Assembly: GCF_021018895.1 (NCBI RefSeq) | Contig: NC_079377.1 | Span: forward strand, 22,378,001-22,442,000 | Origin: Seriola aureovittata | Lineage: Eukaryota; Chordata; Actinopteri; Carangiformes; Carangidae | DNA length: 64,000 bases | Reading direction: 5' to 3' | Part shown: positions 49,538-61,640 of the stretch, piece by piece | Numbering within the stretch: the first letter of the stretch is position 1 | Layout of the letters: each line of letters begins with the position of its first letter | Made by a program: the position numbers and the translations under genes | Notes under the pieces: generated by a model | Told to the model about the DNA's origin: nothing | What the model saw: the letters and a program-made list of their open reading frames with translations, nothing else | Databases searched by the model: none

Positions 49538-51439
49538 ATGAGATTACGATCGTGAAGTGGACACGGACAAAAGAAACAACATAACCTGCTGGTTTCATAG
49601 TCGAATCAAATACCAGTGAAATTCCTTAGACTTTGTCGGTCTTTGTACTACGTCACCAGGCTTCTTCCTTTGCTCTGTCATCATTGCTATGGCCATTAAA
49701 TGTCTCCCAACAATAAAACGGAACTATGGATCATAATAGGTGGCTGCACGGATGACCTATGGGCTCGTCTCCCATGTAGAGTACTAAATTTACTATAATT
49801 AACATAGAATGGCTGAAGCTGACCCGAAACATTACGTTGTTTGGGATTCAGGCTCAGGTTGTCTAGCACATCTCCACTAATTGTCTTCATCCAGTTTTAG
49901 ACTATGCAGATATCTTGTACTCGTCCTACTGTAGATGCCTCAAGTAAAAGGGATTTATTGGATTGGATTTAATCCACTGATTGTCAAGGTGCTGCACAAG
50001 GTGAAATTAGATTATTTTATGCAGTTGCATTTACATTGTATTATAAACTCGTAATAGAGGGGAGGTTCTTACTGGAAATTTATAGCTCAGGAAATGAAAT
50101 GGTCAACTCTCAACTAACCTTAACTTTCTCTACTGTCATCAGAAACACATTGGAGAACACTCAAGCGGATACGATATGTATTTACATTTTTGAGTTGGTG
50201 CATGTTGAGCTTCCACACGTAGCTTCTGCTATATTATGACACAGCTGTGTTTAGATGACTTACAAATGAATTAACTTGCAGAGTATTAAATGTTAAGAAG
50301 CAGGACTCTGCTGTTTCTCAATCCTCTCAGAGATCAAAAGCAATAATACACACTCAACTGTACGGTGACGAACATGGATCCTACATCTGCTCACATAGAA
50401 AGGTGGATATATGCAACCCTGTTGCCTGCATGCATACGTATAAGCCTCGTGTCTCAAAGTTACTCATGCATGGGTCAGTGGAAATGCTCCTGTGTAATGA
50501 AGCAGAAACTTTAATAAGGACTTTACAAGGCAGAGATTTGATTCTCTTTCTCTCCCTCATGCTGTCTTTCTCACTCAAGCATACCTGCACACACCATTTA
50601 ATTTAAATCCCACCCAGGTTGAGCGGTCAAGGGGGTGAGGAGAGAGGGGGAGGGACATGTAATGAATATTGGGACATATATTAGCTGTCACAATGGGATG
50701 TCCACTTTCACTTTTTCATCTTCCCACTCGCCTTTCTTCAGGGTCACTCAGCCCTTCGCCCTCCCTCTGAGCTTTAGCTGCTCCTCTGCCTTTGACGCCC
50801 CCATCCTTACACTCTCTGACTGACTAATATGGCTCTTTGTAGACATGGGAGGAGAGCCAGACGATGGTAGAGAGAGAGGGACATGGACATGGACACTTTG
50901 ACGCACACATACTGTACATAGAAAAACAATGATAACTTAAAAGTAGGTAATTGTGCAGACATTTAGACTTTGGAAACAAATTTTAATTAAAAATACCTGA
51001 ATAACTGCAATAAAACTAATTCCTGGTACACATATATTAACAGAGTTCTCAATGTAGTTTAAAAAGTCAGATAATCAAAATTTACAAAAAAAAAACAAAT
51101 GTAAAATAAAGATCCATGTTATAATGGATAATCCACAGACCTTGTTGTGGACATATGTTTTTAACTTTCTATTGAAGAAATTGGCCCAATGAAAACTATT
51201 GACAGTCTGTTCTTTAGATCTGCTTCTGGAAATAGATGTTAATTTTCAAATATAATTTGTCACTGCTGTAAGCAACACCATCAAAATTGCATTCACCTCT
51301 GTTGTATTGTGGTGGCACAATGATTTGAATAGATGTTATTGTTTAAATTAGATTTTTTTACCTTGTTACTTTATGGCATTGTGAAAGCATTGACTCCTTT
51401 GGGTCACCATTTGCACATTGCACACTCTTGGTAGGAATA
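49538..51439. other. Unassigned noncoding sequence
   Basis: The first 200 bases may belong to the preceding repeat. The remainder is AT-rich with no recognised gene. Confidence 0.45.
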
Positions 51440-51840
51440 TGAGAGCCACACAGAGAGATGGAGACAGAGGGAAAAAAAGAGACACGGGGGTGGAAGGATT
51501 GTAACCACAGCAGGGGCACTTGTCTGCCATCGCTCACTGAGACAACCTATAAGAGAGATCAGGGGAGGTGGAGGAGGAAAAACTGAGAAATGCAGGAGCC
51601 GGGTAGGAGAGGGTTTTCTTGAAGCTCAGTGGAGCGTTGATGTGTCTCTGTCCAGCTGAGAGCAAAGAGATAGAGAACCTATCTGCTGTACCAGGGGGTC
51701 TGCAGAGAGACACATGCAGGAGAAACAAACAGAGGACGTAGGACGGAGAGATGGCGGGTAAGGCTGAAGTAAATAGAGAGAGAGAGGGATATTGATGTGG
51801 AGATAAAGACCAACAGAGACAGAACAAGGGATTAAGAGAA
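51440..51840 (+). repeat. Purine-rich tract
   Basis: GAGA/GGAG-rich DNA on the + strand over about 400 bp. The minus-strand serine/leucine/proline-rich frame of 97 codons is an artefact of it. Confidence 0.65.
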
Positions 51841-53636
51841 GACTGCTGTGATAATAATTGCTATCAGCACTACTTTTTTATTCTGCTGTTGCGGTGGGCA
51901 ATGCCTTTTGTTGAGCAGAGTTATGTAGATCACTGAAGCTGCATCGGGCAAGATTTGTATGTAAAATCACACCTGTGCAGTTGGTCTAGTGCAGCAGTGG
52001 AGGGAAGCAACAAATTCCACCTGTAATACACTACCTGAGAGAACATTTCATTTGGTCTGGTATGGATAGTGGTCAGTTCTTTTCCCATGAAATTAAGTCA
52101 AATACAAACTCTCAGCATTTGAGTTAACAGTCAAAAGAAAGCTGAACTTTCAAACAACTTGTTTCTCCTGTCACAACTGACAGTAAAGAGACACCTCTGA
52201 AACTACATAGTACAACTTAAGTACTAATGTGGAACTTTCATTTTTAAACTGCAACTGTCGGGATATTTGAAACTGTACTCCCCAAAAGAGCAACAGCATT
52301 ATTTCTTTCAGTGTTTCAATTACAAAGCCCTCTAGCAGCCACAGTAATTATGACGGGAGCAAAGGAGGAAATCAGGTGGTTGCTTTCCTATCTCACAGGT
52401 TCTACACTAGCAGCATTTTGAGTTAGTAGTTTATTTCATGGTGACTTTGGATTCAACTCTCTTGCTCGCTGTCTCTCTCTGTGTGTACTGCAATTAAATG
52501 TATGTTGTGAACCTCCCCATTATTAATACATGGAGATTACACATCCTGAATGGGCCCTCTATTCTTCATGTTAAAAATTAATAGGGAGTAGACAGGAAGG
52601 GAGGAGAGAAAGGGGGGGAGGAAGGAGGAGATGTGATGGCAGGGGAGAAGATTTGAAGAGGCGAGAGTAGAGGGAAGGATAGAGCTGTTGGTTTTAAATA
52701 CAGTACCTAGAAGGTACATTAGAGCTATCAATAAATCAAGAAATAAGAGAGTAGTTTAGAAATCATAGAAAAGAAGAATGTGCTATGTCTCTTTCTGTCA
52801 TAGCTTGCTGAAAATAGCTTTATTTCCTTCATTCCCACAAAAACTAGTCTCTTATATTAGTTCAAAAAGATTCATTTCTGACCCTAAACTTGTGCAATCT
52901 CTCTTTTTTGTATTTCCTACTCCAGTCTTTTGTTGAAATTGTGATATGGATTGATGTTTGGCTGGCGACAAAAATACAATTGCATGTTTATCATTAAAAT
53001 CCTACAACAGTTGAGCATTAGCTGTTTCAGTCTTTTGCCACTACATTATAACAAACTTCAAATGTAATTACATTTCAACAACCTTGTAATGCTTGGATGG
53101 GCCCACATTCAATTATGAAGGCTTCATGCTTTAATTTAGGTGGTCTTAATTGGGAATTTAACCAGAAACTACTATGTAATTTGGTACTAATTACTGAGAA
53201 AATGGGGACAAAGTTTTATTAGTTCAATCATTTTACCTTATACCTTAGTTAGTTGTGTTGCATTTCTTAAACAGTTATTGATTTTTAGATTCATTTCATT
53301 AATTATTACGATCTTTATTCTCTCTACGTGTTAAGTTGTATGTTTGTCTAAAGATTGTTACACAAACAATTATTTGGAGTAACTGGAAGTATACCAGCCC
53401 AACACTGTCTCAGTTTTTCATATATTTAGTGCCAGTTTATAGTTCTTTCTTTGAAACGTTGTAGAAATGTATTAGGGACTTATGAACCTGTGAAATAAGG
53501 GGTTACCAAAGTTCGCTAAAAGGATAGCACAAAATTCAGTATTTGTTCTGGATGAAATATAGGTTTCTTTTTTTTTTTTATCCAATGCTGTATCCAAAAT
53601 CACTCTCTCATTCACTCATCCGCTATTCTCTAAATC
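51841..53636. other. Unassigned noncoding sequence
   Basis: 52585-52680 is another purine-rich (GGAG/GAAG) patch. No gene recognised. Confidence 0.5.
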
Positions 53637-53850
53637 AGTGATTCTCAATGTGGGGTCCTGGGACCCCCAGGGGTCCTTGAGGGGGGTTCCTTGGGGTCCC
53701 CAGCAAAAGGGGAATCATTTATTTTCACTTAAATTTGAACCATAAGTAACACATTGACAGAATGTATGACTACAACTGCTCCAACTAATAGACACTCAGT
53801 AGTTGGCTAAGTGATTTCAGACACTTACGTCAGCTGTTGAGTTGCTCAAC
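53637..53850 (+). mobile_element. hAT-type element, left end only
   Basis: CAGTGATTCTCAATGTGGGG matches the CAGTGNTTCTCAA terminus of Charlie-like hAT transposons. It is followed by CCTGGGACCCCCAGGGGTCC and GGTCCCCAGCAAAAGGGG, the GGGACCCC-rich subterminus of this group. Further in, CTCAGTAGTTGGCTAAGTGA fits the same fish family as I remember it. No TTGAGAA..CACTG partner was found, so it is a truncated copy with an arbitrary right limit. Confidence 0.65.
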
Positions 53851-55451
53851 AATAATGCCATGGACACTTTTTTTGTTCCATTGTGGAATTTTTGATGCCA
53901 CTATATTCATATATAGTGTATATATGCATTACTGTGTACAAAATTACACATTCACTACTCTGACATTTGGATAAAATGGTGGTGGGTGCATGTAGTGCAC
54001 TATAAAGTAAATAAGGAGTGATTTTTCCAATTCTCCATGTAATAATGGAGGGTATCAGTCAAGGTTTTTTTCCCTCCTCTTCTGTTTTTATCGTAGAAGA
54101 AAAAAACTTTTCATAAATGTTGATATTACATCATCAGTAAGGAAGGTGAGGTAGAAAGCTCTTACGTTCCTTCACCTTCGGTTCTCTTTTTCTCACACTT
54201 TTATATACGAACTGTATTTCCTATTTATTGCTAGCTGACTTTATATTACTGCCCATATAAAATCTAGCAAACTCTCTTTAACCTGTCTGGTATACTGATG
54301 ACCTTGTTTTATTGGCATTTTAGTGAATCTATTTTTAACCTTTTGGTACGATGAAACCTGCTGTGGTCTGCTCGAGTTTAAGCAGATGATGATGATGATG
54401 ATGATGATGTCCAGCCTGTTGAAGAGGCTGAGCTGATGATGTTTAAATGCTTTTTGTGGTTCAAGTTCACGGTGAATTCAACAGGAAGGTAATGCAGTTC
54501 ATTTTACTTTACTGACAACTCTATCAGCGAGACTGAGAAATAGACGTGTTTCAGTCACACTGACGACATTATCCCGGGTGATACATTATAAGATTGTACA
54601 TCCTATGAGAAAGGTGATGGAATATTTTTTCCTCTCCTTCTCTTGCTCTGGTTTTCACCACCTTTTTTCATATACACCCACACATTAAGTCTCTCCAACC
54701 TCCTTAAGCTCCAGTGGGTTTTCCAGTACAGTGATAAATTTCTTACATATTCCTTTTTTAAGTAAAATATGCACAAACGTCTGGGGGAGGTTTACTAAAA
54801 CAATTAACTTTTGAACTGAGTAATCTACTTTTTGAGAAACAAACTCAGAATGCAGCATGCCAACCCTGAAAAAGCTTTTAGAAAGATCAACAAATGGATA
54901 AATAACAAACTGGGGTGTGTTTTTTGAAGAGTATAAATTACAGTTTTACTATTTTCTTACTGCTTTCTTTTTCACATTAGTCAACACTCGAACCAGAATA
55001 AGATACAAATACTGGACATGGGCAAATGTAACTGTAGATACTCTTTAACACCAGAAGAGAAACAGTATAGTTTTTGGTGATCTCCTGACACTTGATCTAC
55101 AGTCACAATGAGATCAAATGTCAGAATCTGACATCTGATTAGAGTTGGACTGTTGTGAAGTTTGCTTATTGCATTGCTGCCTTAGAGAGGATAAACCTCT
55201 CTAAATTTTGAATGCCCAGAGCTTTCCCTTTCCTCCTAACAAGAAAGGTGTCATCATGAAATTTACAGATGTTCTTGGTCCCCAGAGAACTCTGATGCAA
55301 GCTCAGACACTTTTTTTTGTTTGTTTTGTGTGTTTGTGTCTGTTAGCATCACCATCAGGACAAAACTTTTATGAGAATAGAAACGTTGGTTGTCTATCCA
55401 ACACTTCAGTATTACAGCAAACAGGTGCTTTGATGCGTATGCATATGTATA
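53851..55451. other. Unassigned noncoding sequence
   Basis: No gene; the GAT array below is the only clear repeat. Confidence 0.5.
54385..54409. repeat. GAT trinucleotide microsatellite
   Basis: Eight uninterrupted GAT units. Confidence 0.95.
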
Positions 55452-55735
55452 TACACAAAGCACTTTACTAAGAACACTACACTAGTACTCTTTTTGCTTT
55501 CAAAACTGCCTCCACTCTTTGTGGCATGGATTTCACATTCATTTGAGAATCTGCTCCATGTTGACATGATTGCATCACATCATTTCTGCAGATTTGTCAG
55601 CTGCACGTTCATGCTGCCAATCTCCTGCTCTACTATATCTCAAAGGTGTTCTGTTGGATTCACATTTGTTGACTGGGGAGGCCACTGAAGTCCAACTCAT
55701 TGTCATGTTCATGAAACTAGTTTGAGGCGACTTTT
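55452..55735 (-). pseudogene. Tc1/mariner transposase, C-terminal remnant with 3' end
   Basis: On the minus strand one frame reads QWPPQSTNVNPTEHL, stop, DIVEQEIGSMNVQLTNLQ, stop, CDAIMSTWSRFSNEC. This is the C-terminal part of a Tc1-type DDE transposase: the WPPQSPDLNPIEHLWD block, which supplies the last catalytic acidic residue, followed by the VQ-TNLQ-L and W helices. The tryptophan of HLWD is now a stop, there is another stop 25 codons later, and an earlier reading is broken too, so no function remains. Just beyond, GTACTAGTGTAGTGTTCTTA then GTAAAGTGCTTTGTG fits the terminus AGGTGTNCCTAATAAAGTG of the same family, so the element's 3' end lies near 55452. Everything upstream of the last third is missing beyond 55735. 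Confidence 0.88.
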
Positions 55736-56769
55736 TACCAGTCCATAACATTTTTTTGTGAGAGCTGATAGTGTCTACCAATAACTCACTTTTTGGTACA
55801 CTAAGAGAAAACCCAGAATTTATAAAGATCACTTTGAACAAAAAGGCAAAAAAGACAAATATGTACAGATGAGTTAAAAAAAAAGAAAAAGGCTCATAAA
55901 AGCAAGCCAAATTCAAAGCAAATACGAACAAAAAACATCAACATGTCAACCAATGAAACTTCTGTCTTGGACATAACAGCATCAAAACAGGCAACAGAAT
56001 TAAACATGATGGAAAACTGCAAAACAATATGCAGAAGTTAATGTGTTAGAAAAAGATAAATCAGTGATGATGCATTTTTAAATGCTAAAAAGATGAATTA
56101 ACATTAGGAAACTTCAAAACAACTCCCATTTTCAAGTTTTTGTTTGATGTTTGTAGCCAACAACACCTACCTACCTACCCACATACCTACACCGATGTAT
56201 ACAATACTTTACCACGATGACACTTGATGAGATATATGACTCCCGTGGTTTTAAAGGAATTTTTTACCCCAGATTTTATATTCTCTTCCTGAAAGACAGA
56301 GGGAAAGGGAAGTACAGTTAGTTGTGTGGATCGACCACGTTTAAAGTTAACTTCTGGTAAGTGTGAAACCAGCTGAGTAGGTTCAGTATAGAGGCAATTT
56401 GACTGTACTGTTTTTCAAATTTCTTCCTGTAAGAAAGGTTGTCCTCAGATGTTCTTTGTACAATTCAACAACTCGTGGGTCACTTGTTAAGATATGCCAT
56501 TGTCATTTGATTGAATGTTTGATTTGCAGTGCCCTCTTTGAATATCCAAGGACACCGACTGTGGACGACTTAGAAGGGACATTTTCCTCTTTTAAATCTC
56601 CAAATACTTTCAAATACATTCATTGCTATGTTTAATTGTTCGATTGTTCAAGCTTCTAGGCCGCCCGCATGTGGGATGTTACTATGGAGACTCTCTACAT
56701 CCAACGCACATAAGATAGTAGATTCAAGGATTTGTTTTAAATGATTGTATGACGTTATTACTCTGATAT
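55736..56769. other. Unassigned noncoding sequence
   Basis: An ACCT tetranucleotide patch lies at 56166-56190. No gene recognised. Confidence 0.5.
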
Positions 56770-57445
56770 TTGGAAGGTGATTTAACATTCAGGAAGACAA
56801 ATTCCCTCTTATATATGACCCCTCTATTTACAGCTTTTTCCAAAATTATTTAGCCTCATCTTGTTAGGTACATGCCGGATCACTAAAATTAAATTTAAGA
56901 TAATACTTTTTACTTTAAGTTGTCTCTAAATTTTGGTTTTTATAATCTGACTTGTAGAGCAGTCACCCCTCCTTTATCTGCTGGTTTTATAATGAGATTC
57001 TTGTCTGATTGTAGGTCTTTCAAAGCCTCCCTTTCTGCCTTTGTCAAATTATCATACATATTTTCTCTGTTTATATATCCTTTCTATGTTTGAGTTCACA
57101 AATCTGCGAGGATTTCACTTGTTAGGTGGTACAAATTGCCTTTACACTTGAAAGAAGAGCCTCTGATATTCTGAGTTTGTTCCTGTGATGTTTCATTGGT
57201 AATCCTTGACAATGATTCAACAAGGACTGGCTGTGCTGTGCTTTTCATGCTGTTTTGGCCTGTTGACGGATGAAAAAAGATCCTTGATTCTAAGAGATCT
57301 CATGAATTTGAAAAAAAAAAATCAACTTTGGCATCAAGTTTATCAGTACAGTATGGGACAAACGACGACCCTTACTTAGCAAAGACTGATAGTTTGTGCT
57401 CATTGTCTTACTTATTGGATTAATCACATTCTCTACGTTCATTGT
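56770..57445 (-). pseudogene. Penelope-like retroelement, reverse-transcriptase N-terminal remnant
   Basis: Four minus-strand blocks in shifting frames fit the front of a Penelope-like (Neptune-type) polyprotein in order. 57445-57375 reads TMNVENVINPISKTMS, then NYQSLLSKG. 57357-57275 reads FVPYCTDKLDAKVDF, then KFMRSLRIKDLF. 57050-56940 reads NLTKAEREALKDLQSDKN, then LIIKPADKGG. About 56800-56775 reads EFVFLNVKSPSKYQ. The IKPADKGG motif at the start of the reverse-transcriptase domain is the diagnostic part. Several stops and frameshifts separate the blocks, and an A11 run at 57311-57321 adds codons. Similarity ends before the LPKIHK region, so the catalytic YADD half and the GIY-YIG endonuclease are absent. 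It is a dead 5'-region fragment. Confidence 0.85.
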
Positions 57446-58530
57446 CTCATGTTTGGTCTGTTCTGTTGGAGCTGGTCCGAGTTGTTTCTTGCCTCGTTCG
57501 GAAAAATTACTGATGGTTTTACAGAGTTTTCACATCTGCAAAAAGTGTTAGGGATTACAGTCTGGGCATGATAAAACTGTGCATTCAATAAATAAATAAA
57601 TAAATGAAACAAAAAACATGTAGTAGAAGTTGTAGTACACTAAGTACAACTTAATTTTCCTTCAATTTTCATCAAAGGTCAAACAAAATGTAATTTCACA
57701 TGGGCAGAGTGTGCAGGTGTGGGAAATACAGAATGTCATTGTTGGACTAAAACTCCTGATTTAAGGTTGAGCCTCAGGGAAATTCAAAAATTGAATGGGA
57801 ATGTGGGTTAATTTGCCACTTCCTCTGATGCTGAGACGCACATGTGACTTTTCTCAACACAGATACAGTATGTTCTCACGGTCAGGATCTTCAATGTGAC
57901 ACCAATCAAAACAACAGGCAGAGTCATTTCACTGCTAAAGTGGTTGTGATTATGGCTTTTGATATTCTCTTCTCTTGGGAAAAACACTGTGTTCTCAACA
58001 GAGATAATACAAGGATCATAGATGTTGTGTCATGGATATCAACATTTATTTGTCTGGTAATTAATAGGGGGAGAGATAATAAATCTTTGAAATCCTTATA
58101 GTCTTGACTAAGCCAAGAGATGTCCTCTCTGATTATTAGAATTACTGTATTTCATCTAAACTTGCAGTGTCGTTACTGTATCAAGCTGGAAGGTCCGTTC
58201 CACCACTTGTAGCACCAAACAAAAATAAAAACATAGATCTGTGCATTTCTACCTCCTCTAGGTGAAGGGTTAACACAGCTACAGCCAATCCATTTCCCAT
58301 CTGTAATGACTCTGTGTTTGTGTGTGTTTGTGAAGTAGGGTTAAACTGAGGAAAATCTATCCAGTAAATCAATCATCCTCCATCACGAGCAGATTGAATG
58401 TCCACATGATCAGCAACTCTTAAGGACATACACACACACACACACACTCATACATGTATAAAGTATAAATAGGCATCACATGAATATGTTTTTGCAGTTT
58501 GTACAAACATTTTCTTGAATACACTCACAA
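57446..58530. other. Unassigned noncoding sequence
   Basis: An AATA tetranucleotide run lies at 57587-57605 and a short CA run at 58430-58446. No gene recognised. Confidence 0.5.
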
Positions 58531-58580
58531 ACACACACACACGCGCGCGCGCGCGCGCGCACACACACACACACACACAC
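58531..58580. repeat. Compound CA / GC / CA alternating tract
   Basis: AC repeats, then CGCGCG from 58542 to 58560, then AC repeats: about 50 bases of alternating purine and pyrimidine, the strongest Z-DNA-type sequence in the window. Confidence 0.97.
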
Positions 58581-61269
58581 TGTTGTAATTATGTGGCGAG
58601 TACAGTGGCCATTTCTTTTCATCGATGTCACCATCCTGTAAATGGTAGCAGCAATAAAGTTGATCTAAAGATTCAGGGGGTACATGAGAAAGGACAGTAA
58701 TAGTGTTTGATTATCTGTCTCAGTCTGACTTAGTGTTTGTATGTGTGTGTGAGTGTGTGTGTGTGTGTTCCAACAGCCATTTTACAGAAAAGAAAACACT
58801 TATGGAAGCACAGGGTCCTAAATAGCTCCTCTAATATAATTAGCAGTGTAAAAACAAGACACACAAACACAGTCACACAGCCACAAACATACACACAACA
58901 TGCTGTTTGTCAAGTCTGTTACTGTGTGATTAGTCGTCTATCATGGTAACTGGCAGATCATTAGCCAGCCAGCTAGCTACAAAATTAACGCCCCGTGACA
59001 CCAACATGCAGACACATGGAAAAAAACACAGAAAACCCAACATAAAAAACACACAGTAAACACAAACCAACACACATTCACTTACTGGAGCAAATGTATC
59101 TAACCTACTTCAGCAATAATACAAGTGCTACAAGGCATGTGACAAATATTAGTGTGTGATAGAGCACTTTTTCTACCTTTAACTATGATGGATGTCCTGT
59201 GGACATGAAATTAATAATTAGAGGGAGTCATGAAAAAAGTTAGTGAAGCAGGAAAAAAAAAATCTAGGCACTTACATATTATTAGACATTTGAAATGATT
59301 TGCTGTATTAGCAAATCCAATGTGAGAGATGAGATTTAAAAACACAAAAAACCACAGTCACAACATTATTGTGTTTTCCATATTTTCTGTATTCTCTTGT
59401 CTGCCTCAATCTTTAAACAGTAATCAGCCCCAATAATATGAAACTTTTATGGATTCCTGAAACATTTAGATTAATTTTAAAGTTATGTGGCTTTGACCCA
59501 TAGGGCCCCCACAGTCTGAACTGCCACTTCACTATACAAATTTTAATACCTGGGATTCCTGAGAAGCATCCAGAATTCAGTAAAAGTGACCTCCAAAATT
59601 CACACAGATACACCAGCACACTAAATAGACATAACCTGCGAAATTAATGAATAATTAACGTATTAATAATTGACTTTATTTATTAATCACGGACAACACA
59701 CTGAAAAGAAATTCTGACACAATATGAAGCTTTCATATACAAAAATAACATAACTATAACATGAGACCATGTTATGCATCTTAATATATGTATCGTGCAT
59801 TGTTGCTCCACATTTAAAAGGCAGTCCTCAGAAAATTTTATTTCTGGCTTAAACATGCTATACAGCAGCATGGTTTGTGGTTGATTCAGCATTGATACAA
59901 AATCCTGGACAGTTTTATTTGCTTCCACCATATACTCAAACTTCTACGACAAAAAATCGTCTCTGAGCTGGCAGGGTTTTTTGTTTGTTTTTTTTTGTAA
60001 TTTATATTTTTCTAATTTCCAAAGTAGCTGAAAGATGTTTGACAGGTATGACCTTCTGCTGAAAAAACAAACCCTGAGGAAAGTAAACATCTCTGTTCCT
60101 GCCAGAAAGACAGGTTGGCATGTTGTTGTATTGTTGGGGGGAAAAAAAGGCTTATACTACCAAATTTGGAGTCATCTATCCATCAGTTTTTGGATGTGTA
60201 CTTGGGTTATGGCAGCTGGCTAAGCAGAGCAGCCGAGCCAGTTTCTTAACCTTAAGAGCAACTTTCAATGCAAAGGCACAGTGATTCTTCATGGAGCCCC
60301 TCTGGGTGAGCCCGGAAACTAATTTTAACCACTTATATCTGCAATATTTCCCTTTGGTCAGCTTGCACAGCTTATAGGAATACTTGATGGCTGCGAGGTA
60401 GACTGGTACTCTTCCTCTTCATCACCGTGAGCTAGTACAATAAGACTGTATGGCTGGAGGTGTGCTGTTTATATTCATTGATATTGCTCTCAAAATTTTG
60501 GACACTTTTTCCATAAGAATATATATACATATAAATGTCTTGGGCTGATCCTAAAGGTTTTAAGGTAAAAGAGGCTGACAACAGAAGCAATGTCAAGATC
60601 TTTCTTAACCCAAGATCAGCTGGATTCCCTTGATTTTATCTGAGTGGAATTCATAGACCAGACATGGTAGATTTCGTTCCTTATGGCCTGCCTATAGTTC
60701 TGCACCTGAAATTTCCCATTTTGTTATTCTGGAGCAAACACATCTCCTCAGGTCATGCACCACAGACATATCTGTGATATATCCTTGCTTGACAGATACT
60801 GTTGTAATGTCATAAAATCCAAAAATCTGAAGTCATATTAGCATGTCCTTATCTGTGTCCCAGCAGTGAAACATGCTTTTATATGAGTTTGGTATCAGCA
60901 CATAGCACAAGATGTGCAGCAGTAAACACTTATATTCCATATTATGTGCTTCTTTCTTCCTTGTACAGTATCTGTGCTTCATAGGGGGGAAAGGGCAAGA
61001 TTAACAGCAGAACACGTACTTAGTATTTCTGTCAATCTGTTGCTTTTCTTTTCTGTTTATGTGAAATGCTTACATCAGAATTACAAGGATTTATTTCACT
61101 TGAATAGGTTTGATTGAGTGCTAACAGAGTGTTCTGACAGGCAGATGACTTCTACTCCTAAGTACTCCGCAAAAAAGATATAAAAAAAATATTTTGTGTA
61201 ATTACGTTCTAGATTGAAGACACTGAAAGTGTGATGGTCAATAGTCTTGTTACATGTTTGCCATAGTCA
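58581..61269. other. Unassigned noncoding sequence
   Basis: Apart from the short GT array, nothing is recognised. A stop-free minus-strand stretch (60418-60176) is treated under findings. Confidence 0.45.
58735..58768. repeat. GT microsatellite, interrupted
   Basis: GTGT with one GA interruption. Confidence 0.9.
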
Positions 61270-61640
61270 GTCAGCTTGGTTGATTCCACCCCTTTATTGC
61301 AGGTCTCTGGCCTCCTTCTGACTGACTGTTTGTTCCAGACTCATCTCCAACTGCCTCCATCCTTCCACCACTTTGAGTCCATCAGGTCTTAATATGCACT
61401 CCCTAATCTATCCCTCACTGCTCCTACCACCTATTCGTCTCCTCACTTCCTCATGCATCTGTGTCTCAATCTTCTCCACACTAACTTTCTCAGCTCGAGA
61501 AAACTCTGCATTTCTCCCCCCTTCCTGATTTATTTTCTATCACTTTCACATCACCTTTCTGTGTCCCTCTCTACCCATTTGCTCAATTTATTATTCATCT
61601 GAATCCCCACAGTCCTTAATATCCTCTACGCCAAGCACAG
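61270..61640 (+). repeat. Pyrimidine-rich tract
   Basis: CT-rich DNA on the + strand (CTCC, TTCC and CACTTCC words), with no protein-like frame. Confidence 0.6.

Noticed and set aside
55575..55931. 118-codon frame, - strand
   Set aside because: Overlaps the Tc1 relic in the wrong frame. The true transposase residues lie in the neighbouring frame, with stops.
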